DNA of 64,000 bases, taken from NCBI RefSeq assembly GCF_900573885.1, contig NZ_UPSE01000565.1, positions 186,001-250,000 of the forward strand, given 5' to 3'. The notes under the pieces were generated by a model that had not been told where the DNA came from, searched no databases, and saw only the letters and a program-made list of their open reading frames with translations. Shown one piece after another: positions 1 to 7,763 of this stretch. The position numbers were made by a program, and so were the translations under genes. Origin of the DNA: Pseudomonas viridiflava. Its GTDB lineage: Bacteria; Pseudomonadota; Gammaproteobacteria; Pseudomonadales; Pseudomonadaceae. The first letter of the stretch is position 1. Each line of letters opens with the position of its first letter.

Positions 1-191
1 CCCAGGTGGCCAAAGACAACTCGTCGTGCCCATCCAGCCGTGAAGGCGGCAACCTCGGCTCGTTCGGCCCGGGCCAGATGGTTAAAGAGTTCGATACCGT
101 CGTGTTCAGCGCGCCGGTTAACGTGGTGCAGGGCCCGGTGAAAACCCAGTTCGGCTACCACCTGCTGGAAGTGACCAGCCGCCAGGACTGA
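1..191 (+). CDS. ppiC: Parvulin-type peptidyl-prolyl cis-trans isomerase, 3' part only
   Basis: The reading frame is already open at the window edge (codons start at position 3) and ends with TGA at 189-191, so only about 63 C-terminal residues are visible. The segment REGGNLGSFGPGQM, followed by EFDTVVFSAP and TQFGYHLLEV, is the classic end of a rotamase/parvulin domain. Parvulins catalyse cis-trans isomerisation of Xaa-Pro bonds. The short single-domain PpiC form is usually cytoplasmic and about 92 residues long, which would fit, but a longer periplasmic SurA/PpiD-like protein cannot be excluded because the N-terminus is missing. A strong terminator follows. Confidence 0.85.
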   Translation, partial: QVAKDNSSCPSSREGGNLGSFGPGQMVKEFDTVVFSAPVNVVQGPVKTQFGYHLLEVTSRQD

Positions 192-200
192 TCCTGCCAT

Positions 201-237
201 AACGCCCTTGGTGCCCTGCGCGCCAAGGGCGTTTTTG
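201..237 (+). terminator. Rho-independent terminator of the parvulin gene
   Basis: An 11-bp perfect stem, AACGCCCTTGG (201-211) with CCAAGGGCGTT (223-233), encloses an 11-nt loop. It is followed by a run of T (232-236). It lies 9 bases after the parvulin stop codon. Confidence 0.9.
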
Positions 238-403
238 TATCTGCATTCCCCTCCCCGACAGCAGCCGCCAGGGTTTGCTGCCTGCTTTGAAGATGCAACG
301 AGTTCGCATTGAGCTCACCTTGACTCAAGGCAACATCGCCTCGCAAAGGCCGCCGTATAACCGTGCGACCCGCGCTACCGCGCTTCTTTGCCTCGAGGTC
401 CAC

Positions 404-820
404 ATGAGCACCATTACATCCGCCGCCATCTGCGCGGCTGCTGACGAACTGAAAGGGTTCGTTGGTTTCAACAGCAAAACCGGCCAGCATCTGGTTCGTT
501 TCAGCGAAGACGCCTTCGGCCTCGACGTAGTCGAAAGCAGCATCACCCCAACAGCGGAGTTTGTCTGGGTGCAGGTGGACGGCGACCTGATGACCCTCAG
601 CCGCGAATGCCTTCAGCTGCTTTTCGATCAGAACATCGACGATCGCCTCAACCTCACGCCGGCACTGCATGTGTATATGGGCCGCCGCGACCTTGCGGAA
701 ATCCGCGCCGAACGCCGCGTGAAAAAAACCTGTGGCGGGGAATGCCGCAACGGCACCTGCAAAAACGGCCATAAGCACCACAATGATGCTGAACGGCTGG
801 CCTCCACTACGCTTGTGTAA
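404..820 (+). CDS. Conserved hypothetical protein, about 138 aa
   Basis: I do not recognise a family. The chosen ATG at 404 follows a GAGG ribosome-binding sequence (cctcgaggtccac); an in-frame start at 275 would place 43 extra residues with no binding site. The N-terminal 100 residues look like a small alpha/beta fold without a signal peptide. The C-terminus is a basic, Cys/His-rich tail (KKTCGGECRNGTCKNGHKHH) that could bind a metal. A long minus-strand ORF over the same region has no ribosome-binding site and looks like a shadow. Confidence 0.6.
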   Translation: MSTITSAAICAAADELKGFVGFNSKTGQHLVRFSEDAFGLDVVESSITPTAEFVWVQVDGDLMTLSRECLQLLFDQNIDDRLNLTPALHVYMGRRDLAEIRAERRVKKTCGGECRNGTCKNGHKHHNDAERLASTTLV

Positions 821-928
821 CCGGCCCGGTGAAAAATAATGGCTACGCCATGTCGATTCGCCGGGCAGGCATTCGATTAGAGGTGTAGCCGCTACATCCA
901 GCGGCTCGCCATTTCAGGAGAGCCCATT

Positions 929-1330
929 ATGGTCCATGACATTTTCGTCAACCTTCCCGTCAAGAATCTGCCCAACGCCATCGCCTTTTTTACTCACCTC
1001 GGTTTTACCTTCAACCCGCAGTACACCGACGAAACCGCCACCTGCATGATTCTTGGCGAGCACATCTACGCCATGCTGCTGACCGAAGAAAAATTTCAGG
1101 GCTTTACGCCCAAGGCGCTCTGCAACGCCCACACCCATAGCGAAGTGCTGACCTGCCTGGGCGTGGCCGACCGCGAAACCGTCGATGGTCTGGTGAGCAA
1201 AGCCGTGGCCGCCGGTGGGCGCACGCTGAGCGAACCCAAGGATTACGGCTTTATGTACCAGCACGCGTTCGAAGACCTGGACGGCCATATCTGGGAGTTG
1301 ATCGCCATGCAGGGCGAGCCCGTGGCGTGA
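929..1330 (+). CDS. VOC (glyoxalase/bleomycin-resistance fold) family protein
   Basis: 133 residues with the vicinal-oxygen-chelate pattern: an N-terminal beta strand (HDIFVNLPV), a helix containing AIAFFTHLGF, and a C-terminal strand with FMYQHAFEDLDGHIWELIAM, where the final Glu (HIWELI) is a usual metal ligand of the fold. This subgroup (VNLPVKNL start, DGHIWEL end) is often annotated as glyoxalase or lactoylglutathione-lyase-like, with substrate unknown. AGGAG lies 8 bases upstream of the ATG. It appears to be a single-gene unit with its own terminator. Confidence 0.85.
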   Translation: MVHDIFVNLPVKNLPNAIAFFTHLGFTFNPQYTDETATCMILGEHIYAMLLTEEKFQGFTPKALCNAHTHSEVLTCLGVADRETVDGLVSKAVAAGGRTLSEPKDYGFMYQHAFEDLDGHIWELIAMQGEPVA

Positions 1331-1356
1331 GCCGCGCGACAAATCGCAGGCAACAA

Positions 1357-1384
1357 AAAGCCCGGCCAGTGCCGGGCTTTGAGA
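1357..1384 (+). terminator. Rho-independent terminator after the VOC gene
   Basis: Stem AAAGCCCGGC (1357-1366), loop CAGT and GCCGGGCTTT (1371-1380), with A and T tracts on both sides, so it could stop transcripts from either direction. A second imperfect stem-loop (1389-1418, AAAACCTGGCC with GGCCAGGGTTTT) follows at once and overlaps the end of the converging repeat-protein gene. Confidence 0.8.
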
Positions 1385-1403
1385 GGGTAAAACCTGGCCG
1401 GTA

Positions 1404-1979
1404 TCAGGCCAGGGTTTTAGCCTGCAGACGGTCAGCACCACCTTCAGCAACACGGTTAGTGCGCTCTGCGCCACCTTCAGCAACGGTGTTGGTGCGATCG
1501 GCACCGCCTTCAGCTACGCGGTTGGTACGTTCTGCGCCGCCTTCGGCAACGGTGTTGGTGCGATCGGCGCCACCTTCAGCTACGCGGTTGGTGCGTTCTG
1601 CGCCGCCTTCGGCAACGGTGTTGGTGCGATCGGCACCGCCTTCAGCTACGCGGTTGGTACGTTCTGCGCCGCCTTCGGCAACGGTGTTGGTGCGATCGGC
1701 ACCGCCTTCAGCTACGCGGTTGGTACGTTCTGCGCCGCCTTCGGCAACGGTGTTGGTGCGATCGGCGCCGCCTTCAGCTACGCGGTTGCTACGTTCTGCG
1801 CCGCCTTCGGCAACGCGGTCGATGACCATGTAGCCGCCTTCATCAGCGATGCGGCGATCAGCACCGCTTTCAGCGAGTACGGTTTGAACCACAGCAGGGC
1901 TTGCAACAGTGGCAGCTTGAACGGCCGGTACGGTGAACAGGCTGGCGATGAACAGTGCGGCGAATGCTTGGGATTTCAT
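1404..1979 (-). CDS. Secreted VAEGGA(D/E)R tandem-repeat protein
   Basis: 191 residues. Residues 1-22 are a Sec signal peptide (MKSQAFAALF..., cleavage after AVQA). Residues 55-184 consist of twelve 11-residue units, alternately (T)VAEGGAERTN and RVAEGGADRTN, the last unit lacking its final two residues. A degenerate unit (VLAESGADRRI) lies at about 34-44. No catalytic domain is present. Short Pseudomonas proteins carrying such VAEGGADR repeats exist and have sometimes been labelled phage-infection proteins, but I know of no firm function. The regular 11-residue period with alternating charge suggests an extended or beta-solenoid repeat exported to the periplasm or surface. The nearly identical DNA repeats make unit number prone to change. 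Confidence 0.8.
   Translation of the reverse strand: MKSQAFAALFIASLFTVPAVQAATVASPAVVQTVLAESGADRRIADEGGYMVIDRVAEGGAERSNRVAEGGADRTNTVAEGGAERTNRVAEGGADRTNTVAEGGAERTNRVAEGGADRTNTVAEGGAERTNRVAEGGADRTNTVAEGGAERTNRVAEGGADRTNTVAEGGAERTNRVAEGGADRLQAKTLA
1428..1817 (-). repeat. 66-bp tandem repeat array (33-bp half-units) coding for 11-aa units
   Basis: Twelve consecutive 33-bp units lie inside the secreted repeat-protein gene. Odd and even units differ slightly (Glu versus Asp codon, Thr versus Arg first residue), so the true period is 66 bp. Units are nearly identical at the DNA level apart from a few silent changes, and the array is free of stop codons on the opposite strand too. Confidence 0.9.
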
Positions 1980-2134
1980 GAGGGTTGCTCCAGAAGATTG
2001 GGTGTGTAAGTGGGTACGGGGCCAATCTTACGGATCGCCAGCTGGTTAAGAAGTGAACGCTCGCGATAGCTATCATCGATAGCAATGATACTGCTGAACA
2101 GGTTTGCCTATCGTCGCAGTGATAATTGCCCGGG

Positions 2135-2167
2135 CATAAAAAAGCCCGAGCGTTGCGGCTCGGGCTT
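2135..2167 (-). terminator. Rho-independent terminator of the phosphatase-kinase-FHA operon
   Basis: Read on the minus strand: stem AAGCCCGAGC, 6-nt loop, GCTCGGGCTT, followed by TTTTTTAT (plus-strand arms 2142-2151 and 2158-2167, A tract 2135-2141). It is 18 bases beyond the FHA stop codon. Confidence 0.9.
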
Positions 2168-2184
2168 CAGACAAACAAGCCGCT

Positions 2185-3042
2185 CTAAAGCAGCGTTTTG
2201 ATCGCAAACGCAGCGCCGATGGCAAGGGCGAATGCCAGTACGGCAAGCAGCACCTTGTTCACCGGCCGCGCCTGGGCCACGGCTTCATGCTGCGCCACGG
2301 TCGCTGCATTGGCAGTTGCGACTTTCAGCGGATTAACCGTGGCGGCCTGCACGCTGGGCCGTATCACTGTAGGTTTGGGCACGTTGAGAGCGGGCATGAA
2401 GAGCGTCGCGTCTTCATCGTCGGTTTGCGCCACCTCCACTTTCGGGCCGATGACCAGCAGCGTGACCGAACCCATTCGCACCTGATCGCCAGGTTGCAGC
2501 ACTGCCATGGCCACCTTCTGGTGGTTGACGTACACACCATTGGCGGACGCCAGGTCCTTGATCTCCAGCACTTCGTCTTTGAGGAAAAACTCGGCGTGGC
2601 GACGGGACAGCTCCAGATCACCAAAGCACATTTCGCACTTCACCGAACGGCCGAACGTCATCGAGCCGGTCACGTGAAACTTGTGTCCCTGGTGCTGCTC
2701 GCCGGTGATTACCTGCAAGAACCAGCGCGGCGCAGCGACTGCCTTCGGCTTGCTTTTCGCCGGGTCGACCAGCGTCAGCTCCAGGCCGCCGAGGCGCACT
2801 TTGTCTTCGGAGCGCAGCTGATAACGCGCGCCCACCCGCTCGCCATTGACGAACGTGCCGGCGGCGGTGCCGCAATCGGTGAGGTAGTACAGGCCATGGT
2901 CTTGGCGGATTTCGGCGTGAAACGGGCTGATGTCGGCGTCGCTCAGCACCAGGTTGTTGCGGCTGTCCTGGCCGATGGTGAAACGCTCGTCTACCAGCCA
3001 GATAGGCGCCTGACGGTTGTCGCTAAAGTGAATCCTGAGCAT
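2185..3042 (-). CDS. Membrane-anchored protein with two FHA domains
   Basis: About 285 residues. The first forkhead-associated domain (about 20-95) shows FTIGQDSRNNLVLSD, SPFHAEI and GTFVNGERV. The second (about 120-200) shows MTFGRS, LSRRHAEFF and ASANGVYVN. FHA domains bind phosphothreonine peptides, and both copies keep the Arg/Ser/His/Asn binding signature. The last about 20 residues (VLLAVLAFALAIGAAFAIKTLL) form one C-terminal membrane helix, so the FHA domains face the cytoplasm as in tail-anchored proteins. The ATG at 3042 is preferred over an upstream TTG at 3069 because AAGG precedes it. It lies 98 bases after the kinase gene and is probably a substrate reader for it. Confidence 0.9.
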   Translation of the reverse strand: MLRIHFSDNRQAPIWLVDERFTIGQDSRNNLVLSDADISPFHAEIRQDHGLYYLTDCGTAAGTFVNGERVGARYQLRSEDKVRLGGLELTLVDPAKSKPKAVAAPRWFLQVITGEQHQGHKFHVTGSMTFGRSVKCEMCFGDLELSRRHAEFFLKDEVLEIKDLASANGVYVNHQKVAMAVLQPGDQVRMGSVTLLVIGPKVEVAQTDDEDATLFMPALNVPKPTVIRPSVQAATVNPLKVATANAATVAQHEAVAQARPVNKVLLAVLAFALAIGAAFAIKTLL

Positions 3043-3140
3043 GTGCGGCACGACCTTGAGAAATGACAACCAAACGGGAGCAATTAATCGTTAGCGCGAG
3101 GCCCGCCGGAGCCTCGCGCAAAAGAAGTGTCACTTTGCCA

Positions 3141-4793
3141 CTAGTTGAAGAGTTTATTCCACAAGCGTTTGACGACGTTCGGATTATTTTCTTCAGCGGG
3201 CGCTGTTGATGCGCGAGTCGTGGTGCTGGCGGCGGGTTTGCGAGCAGGCTTGGCGGCTGCCAGAGCGGCCTTTCTCTTAGCCTCCGCGCGGGCGGCGATG
3301 GCGGCCTCGGTTTTGCGCACGCGTTCGTCGTGACCGTTCAGACTCGCAAGCAGCTTTTCGTTGTCTGGCTGCGCTTCCAGGCCGCTCTTGATCAATTGCA
3401 GGGCCTGGTCGTATTGCAGTTTTTCGTACGCGGTTTCGCTCAAATCCAGGAACCGTTCAGCGACTGCCTGCAGCCCTGTCAGCGCTTGTTCGTTGCCCGG
3501 CGACCAGCCCAACACTTGCTGGTAGTAGAACACCGCGTTGTTACCTTCAGGCTGCAGCAGGTGGTCTTCGGTGGCAGCTTTTTGCGCCAGGTTCAGGCTG
3601 TTGGCGATGCGCGCTTGCAACACGCGCTGCAAACCGTCGAGCGCCTCTTCGTTGTTCTTGTCGATCAACAGCACCTGACGATAGAAGTAGTCCGCGTTGT
3701 GCTCGGGCGGCTCGACCAGTTTGCCCTCGTTGAGGCTCAGTTCGCCCTGCGTCAGCAACCCGGAAATTTTCTGCTGCTGCTGATAGTAGTAGCCACCCAG
3801 TCCGGCGCCGCCAGCCACCAGCACCAGTCCGAGCGCGGCGCCCCACAGGGTGCGCTTGCTCAGCGGGGCTCGCGGCTTCTTCTGCTTTGGCACTTTCACT
3901 GAAGCGGGCTTTGTCGCCGCAACCTTGCCCTCGCGCGCAGGTTGCTCCGGGCGCAGGGGAATGATCTTGGCGATGCGGGTGTGGTCGAGTTCCTGCTCAT
4001 TGAGCTCGGCCAGACTCGCCAACAACACGTGACAGTCGGCGAAACGGTCTTCGGGATTTTTTGCCAGCATGCGGCTGAGCAGGTGCTGGTACTGGCGCAG
4101 GTGATCGGGCAGTTCCGGCGCTTCCACCTGCACGTGGTTCATCACGGTTTGCGTGTAGCTCGAGCCTTTGAACGGATTACTGCCGGTCAGCATCTCCAGC
4201 AGAATTACGCCGAGGCTGTAGATATCCGTGCGCGCGTCCAGCGGCTCGCACTGGGCCTGCTCCGGGCTGCTGTAGGCCGGGCTGCCGACTGCGACGTTGA
4301 AGTGGGTCAGCTCGCTGTTGAGGTCCAGCTCCTTGGCAATACCGAAGTCGGTGATGACTGCGGTGCCGTCGGCGCGGAACAGAATATTTGCCGGCTTGAT
4401 GTCGCGGTGCACCATGCCCTTGTCATGCACCACCGCCAGGCCGCTGGCGATCTGCCGCACGATGCCCAGCGCGCGCTGCGGCTCGAACACTTCGCCCTTG
4501 TGCTGCGCCAGGTCGCCGCCGGCAACGAATTCCATGGCCAGGTAATAGCGGCCGTCGGGCAACTGGTCGATGTCGTGAATGGTGATGATCGAGGGGTGAT
4601 GCAGCGAGGCAACGATGTGCCCCTCTTTGATAAAGCGCTTGCTGAAGGCTTCGTCGTCAGCGCTGAGCAGCACCTTGATCGCCACCTGGCGGTGCAACGA
4701 CTCCTGGGTTGCCAGGTACACCTCGGCCATACCGCCTTTACCCAACCGGCCATGCACGAGGTAACCGGGAATTTCTAGCAAGCTGTCATTCAT
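3141..4793 (-). CDS. Transmembrane Ser/Thr protein kinase (Hanks type) with repeat-containing C-terminal region
   Basis: 550 residues. The kinase domain (about 11-265) has the Gly loop GRLGKGGMAEVY, ATP lysine K40 (VAIKVL), catalytic HRDIKPANIL with D131, DFG at 149-151, SPAYSSPEQ in the activation segment and DIYSLGVILLEMLTG. All key residues are present, so it should be active. A basic linker leads to one membrane helix (about 315-336). The remaining 200 residues contain TPR-like pairs (YFYRQVL.ID, VFYYQQVLGWSP, YEKLQYDQALQLI) and would be periplasmic. It resembles PpkA/Stk1-type kinases, but no type VI secretion genes are adjacent. A phosphatase lies upstream and an FHA protein downstream in the same direction. 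Confidence 0.93.
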   Translation of the reverse strand: MNDSLLEIPGYLVHGRLGKGGMAEVYLATQESLHRQVAIKVLLSADDEAFSKRFIKEGHIVASLHHPSIITIHDIDQLPDGRYYLAMEFVAGGDLAQHKGEVFEPQRALGIVRQIASGLAVVHDKGMVHRDIKPANILFRADGTAVITDFGIAKELDLNSELTHFNVAVGSPAYSSPEQAQCEPLDARTDIYSLGVILLEMLTGSNPFKGSSYTQTVMNHVQVEAPELPDHLRQYQHLLSRMLAKNPEDRFADCHVLLASLAELNEQELDHTRIAKIIPLRPEQPAREGKVAATKPASVKVPKQKKPRAPLSKRTLWGAALGLVLVAGGAGLGGYYYQQQQKISGLLTQGELSLNEGKLVEPPEHNADYFYRQVLLIDKNNEEALDGLQRVLQARIANSLNLAQKAATEDHLLQPEGNNAVFYYQQVLGWSPGNEQALTGLQAVAERFLDLSETAYEKLQYDQALQLIKSGLEAQPDNEKLLASLNGHDERVRKTEAAIAARAEAKRKAALAAAKPARKPAASTTTRASTAPAEENNPNVVKRLWNKLFN

Positions 4794-4934
4794 AAGAAGG
4801 TGGTACGCGTCTTGTAGTTATCGGCCCAGAGGCTCTAGGTCAGGGGGCGGAGAAAATTCGGCAGTTCCGCTAGCCAGGTATCAGAAAAGCCTGGCGAAGG
4901 TTCGCCTAGATTCGGCGCATTTTCCAACAAACTG

Positions 4935-5729
4935 TCAGAGTTTTCCTAGATTCAAAAGTTTCCTGAGGAAACTTTGTGGGCGTGGATTGGCGCCCATTTG
5001 TTCCACGACTGCGAGGCCGATCACGATGCAGGAAATATTGTCGCGCCCGCCCGCCTCGTTCGCCGCCGCTATCAGCTGCTCGACGACCTCGTCCAGCGTA
5101 CTGGCACCGGCGCTTACAGCCTGAATTTCTTCGTCGCGCAATTCACCGCTGAGCCCGTCGCTGCAGAGCAGCAACAACTCGCCGGGCGCCAGGCTGCCCT
5201 GCACCACGCTGACCTCCAGCGTCTGCTCCGGATGCCCAAGGCAACGGGTGACCACATTGCGGCGTGGATGATTGCGCGCCTGTTCGGCGCTTAGTTCGCC
5301 GGCATCCACCAGGCTTTGCACCAGGCTATGGTCGCGGCTGAGCTGGGCGATGCCCTGGGCGCTGAGGCGGTAGGCGCGGCTGTCGCCCACCCACGCCAGC
5401 TCGAACGCGGCGCCGCTGAAACGGGCCGCCACCAGCGTGGTGCCCATGCCAGCCGATTCCGGATCTTGCTCGCCGGCGCTGATAATCGCCTGGTTGGCGC
5501 TGTGGGCGGCGACGTCCAGCGACTCACCCGCCTCGACGGCTTCCAGCAGCGTATCCAGCGCAAGGGCGCTGGCCACCTCCCCGCGCTGATGCCCGCCCAT
5601 GCCGTCTGCCACCGCCCAGAGTTGCAAAGCCGGGCAGCACAGCAACGAATCCTCGTTGTGCGCGCGCACCCGGCCGCTGACCGAAAGCGCGGCGTAACCG
5701 AGTGAAACTGAAGCGCAGGGAGTAGGCAT
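4935..5729 (-). CDS. PP2C-family Ser/Thr protein phosphatase (Stp1/PppA type)
   Basis: 264 residues, the usual size for bacterial PP2C. Metal-binding motifs appear in order: RAHNEDS, AVADGMGGH, LAWVGDSRAYR, LLLCSDGLSG and GGRDNISCI. It removes phosphate from Ser/Thr residues using two Mn/Mg ions and is the natural partner of the kinase 141 bases downstream. It is soluble, with no signal peptide. The start ATG at 5729 gives the standard short N-terminus before the first beta strand. It is likely the first gene of a phosphatase-kinase-FHA operon. Confidence 0.93.
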   Translation of the reverse strand: MPTPCASVSLGYAALSVSGRVRAHNEDSLLCCPALQLWAVADGMGGHQRGEVASALALDTLLEAVEAGESLDVAAHSANQAIISAGEQDPESAGMGTTLVAARFSGAAFELAWVGDSRAYRLSAQGIAQLSRDHSLVQSLVDAGELSAEQARNHPRRNVVTRCLGHPEQTLEVSVVQGSLAPGELLLLCSDGLSGELRDEEIQAVSAGASTLDEVVEQLIAAANEAGGRDNISCIVIGLAVVEQMGANPRPQSFLRKLLNLGKL

Positions 5730-6005
5730 AGGCCGAACGCGGACCCGTCAAGAAGGTGGATAAGGGTTAAAGCGACGTCGAATGATGCGACCGCGCTACC
5801 GGGCTGTCATCGGTTTTACGCAAAACTGTTAAACAGTCGAGCCTTGACCATGCGACAGACAACTCGATTTCAGGGGGTGCCAGCGCGCGGCAGAGCGACT
5901 AAAATCGGCAACCTTATTTCGTCGCCCCGGTTTTACCGCCTGCAATCGGCCCGTAAACCCCGCGCCACGACCCGCTTATCAACCAGTCAGAGCAAGAGAG
6001 CCAGC

Positions 6006-6707
6006 ATGGGCGCACAGTGGAAAGCCAAACCTAGAGAAGCCGCCGCCAACGCCAGAGGCAAGATTTTTGGTCGTTTGGTGAAGGAAATCATGATCGCCGC
6101 CCGCAACGGCGCCGATCCGGACCTCAACCCCAAGCTGCGTTTGGCCATCCACCAGTCGAAAAAGGCCTCGATGCCCAAAGACACCCTAGAGCGCGCGATC
6201 AAAAAAGGCGCCGGCCTGCTGGGTGACACCGTCACCTTCCACTCGGCCACCTATGAAGGCTTCGCCCCGCATCAGGTGCCGGTGATCATTGAATGCCTGA
6301 CCGACAACATCAACCGCACCGTGGCTGAAATCCGCGTGTTGTTTCGCAAGGGGCAAATGGGCGCGTCTGGCTCGGTTACCTGGGATTTCGACCACGTCGG
6401 CATGATCGAAGCCAGCCCTGAAGGCGACGCCGATCCTGAGCTGGCCGCCATTGAAGCGGGTGCGCAAGATTTCGAACCGGCCGAAGAAGGCGCCACGCTG
6501 TTTATTACCGAACCCACCGACCTCGACGCCGTAAGCCGCGCCCTGCCAGAGCACGGCTTTACCGTGAACTCCGCGAGCCTCGGCTACCGTCCGAAAAACC
6601 CGGTGACCTCGCTCACGCCTGAACAACTGGAAGAAGTCGAAGCCTTCCTCGAAGCCCTCGACAACCATGACGACGTGCAGAACGTGTACGTCGGCCTGTC
6701 GGGCTGA
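6006..6707 (+). CDS. YebC/PmpR family protein (YeeN-like paralogue)
   Basis: 233 residues. It begins MGAQWKAKPREAAANARGK and contains KLRLAIHQSKKASMPKDTLERAIKKG and a C-terminal LSPEQLEEVEAFLEAL-like end (here LTPEQLEEVEAFLEAL), the hallmarks of the three-domain YebC/TACO1 fold. Family members have been described as transcription regulators (PmpR) and as translation factors acting on the ribosome. The N-terminus differs from classical YebC (MAGHSKWANIKHRK), so this is the second, YeeN-like type that many Pseudomonas carry beside YebC near ruvC. The ATG at 6006 is chosen by the conserved N-terminus; an in-frame start at 5844 would add an unrelated leader. Confidence 0.9.
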   Translation: MGAQWKAKPREAAANARGKIFGRLVKEIMIAARNGADPDLNPKLRLAIHQSKKASMPKDTLERAIKKGAGLLGDTVTFHSATYEGFAPHQVPVIIECLTDNINRTVAEIRVLFRKGQMGASGSVTWDFDHVGMIEASPEGDADPELAAIEAGAQDFEPAEEGATLFITEPTDLDAVSRALPEHGFTVNSASLGYRPKNPVTSLTPEQLEEVEAFLEALDNHDDVQNVYVGLSG

Positions 6708-6717
6708 TAGCAACAGC

Positions 6718-6758
6718 CGCTCCTGCACCCAACCTGCAGGAGCGACTTCAGCCGCGAT
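6718..6758. repeat. REP-type palindrome
   Basis: CGCTCCTGCA (6718-6727) pairs with TGCAGGAGCG (6735-6744), continuing into GACTTCAGCCGCGAT. This matches the common Pseudomonas REP core GCAGGAGCG-ACTTCAGCCGCGA. It may also act as the transcript end of the YebC-type gene. Confidence 0.65.
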
Positions 6759-6806
6759 GCCTTTGCATCATCGTTTCACCTTTATCACCTCTCCCGGACT
6801 TCCCCA

Positions 6807-7034
6807 ATGACCACCCAAACACCTTCGCCCGACCAGCCAGAACAACCGGGCGAAGTGGACGCCACCGCCGACACCCAGGCAAAAAAACCCGGCTTCAGCT
6901 TTCCCTTTTCGGCATTCGCCAAGGGCGCCAAAGACAACATGCCGCTGGGCTACAAGCCAATCGACAAATCCAACCACGATAAAAAGCCCGGCCGTGCCCC
7001 GAACGGCACCCGTCGCTCCATGGGCAAACGTTGA
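6807..7034 (+). CDS. Small hydrophilic protein, 75 aa
   Basis: No family is recognised. The N-terminal 35 residues are acidic and Pro/Gln-rich (low complexity), and the C-terminal 35 are basic (KPIDKSNHDKKPGRAPNGTRRS). No signal peptide or membrane helix is seen, and it is probably disordered. The stop codon overlaps the TTG start of the next gene, which suggests translational coupling. The ribosome-binding site is weak, so existence as a gene is likely but not certain. Confidence 0.55.
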   Translation: MTTQTPSPDQPEQPGEVDATADTQAKKPGFSFPFSAFAKGAKDNMPLGYKPIDKSNHDKKPGRAPNGTRRSMGKR

Positions 7035-7450
7035 GCAGCGTGGTTGCCGGCCTGCTGCTGAAGGCCAACGAAGCGCGAATCGTGACGCTGGCAGGCACCC
7101 GCGCCAGCCATGTGTTGATCGCTGAAAAAATGAACAAGCTGGCCGTGGCGAAGAACCCGACCCGTGAAGACGTGGCGGCCTTCGTGCAGGCGCTGACGGC
7201 ATTCTGCAGCGCCAACAAGGTCGAGAAACTGGTACTCAACCGCCGCGCCACCAGCGGGCAGGGCGCAGGCGGCGCCGGTACGTTTCTGCTGGAAGGCGTG
7301 GTATTGGCGTGCTCGCCGGTGCCGGTAGATTTCGTTCACCCTGCCACATTGAAAGCCACCGACCGCAAAGCCGGCGACAGCAAGGCGCAACAGCCTTCAA
7401 CCGTAGACCTGGGCAAGGCCTACGACCTGGCTTACGAAGGCCTGCTGTAA
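7031..7450 (+). CDS. DUF3010 family protein
   Basis: 139 residues with no ATG near the N-terminus. The TTG at 7031 overlaps the preceding stop (TTGA). The sequence (VVAGLLLKANEARIVTLAG, EKLVLNRRATSGQGAGGAGTFLLEGVVLACS, YDLAYEGLL) fits the DUF3010 family, which has a RuvC/RNase H-like look. Its function is unknown. The 3' end overlaps the converging small gene by 19 bases. Confidence 0.7.
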   Translation: MSSVVAGLLLKANEARIVTLAGTRASHVLIAEKMNKLAVAKNPTREDVAAFVQALTAFCSANKVEKLVLNRRATSGQGAGGAGTFLLEGVVLACSPVPVDFVHPATLKATDRKAGDSKAQQPSTVDLGKAYDLAYEGLL

Positions 7451-7740
7451 GCCGCGTCCGCACCCACGAAAAAATCCGCCAGGCGTTCGATCAACAGCGG
7501 TTTGCTGTGGGTAAACCAGCGTTTGGCGGCCCGCTCCTGCCATTCCTCTGCGCGATCCAGACTATGGCGCGGTACGAAATCGGCAAGGAACAGGCCCAGG
7601 CTCAACAGGTTGATCTCGTGCCCGGCCAGGGTGATTTTTTCCAACAGCTCGTGCAGTGCAGCGCGCAGTTCCGGTGGCCAGTGCTGACCGGCGCAAATCT
7701 GCTCTTCCAGCGCGCGACAGGTGTCCAGGCGTTCCAGCAT
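7432..7740 (-). CDS. Conserved hypothetical protein, 102 aa
   Basis: Mostly helical, soluble and Leu-rich (ELRAALHELLEKITLAGHEINLLSLGLFLADF). I do not recognise a family. The start at 7740 is supported by a strong purine-rich site (gaagaggaggagggggcag) immediately upstream; a longer frame to 7800 would run into modC. It begins 23 bases after the modC stop on the same strand and may be the last gene of the mod operon. Confidence 0.65.
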   Translation of the reverse strand: MLERLDTCRALEEQICAGQHWPPELRAALHELLEKITLAGHEINLLSLGLFLADFVPRHSLDRAEEWQERAAKRWFTHSKPLLIERLADFFVGADAAYSRPS

Positions 7741-7763
7741 CTGCCCCCTCCTCCTCTTCAGGT

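Noticed and set aside
155..781. 208-codon minus-strand frame opposite the 404-820 gene
   Set aside because: No supported start and it would read through the parvulin terminator region; the plus-strand gene has GAGG upstream of its ATG.
1428..1817. Regular repeats considered as a CRISPR array
   Set aside because: Units are contiguous 33/66-bp tandem repeats without unique spacers, and they code for protein.
1327..1833. Plus-strand frame with RSAPPSAT repeats
   Set aside because: It is the mirror of the VAEGGA(D/E)R array; it overlaps the VOC gene end, and lacks a signal peptide and ribosome-binding site, whereas the minus-strand gene has both.
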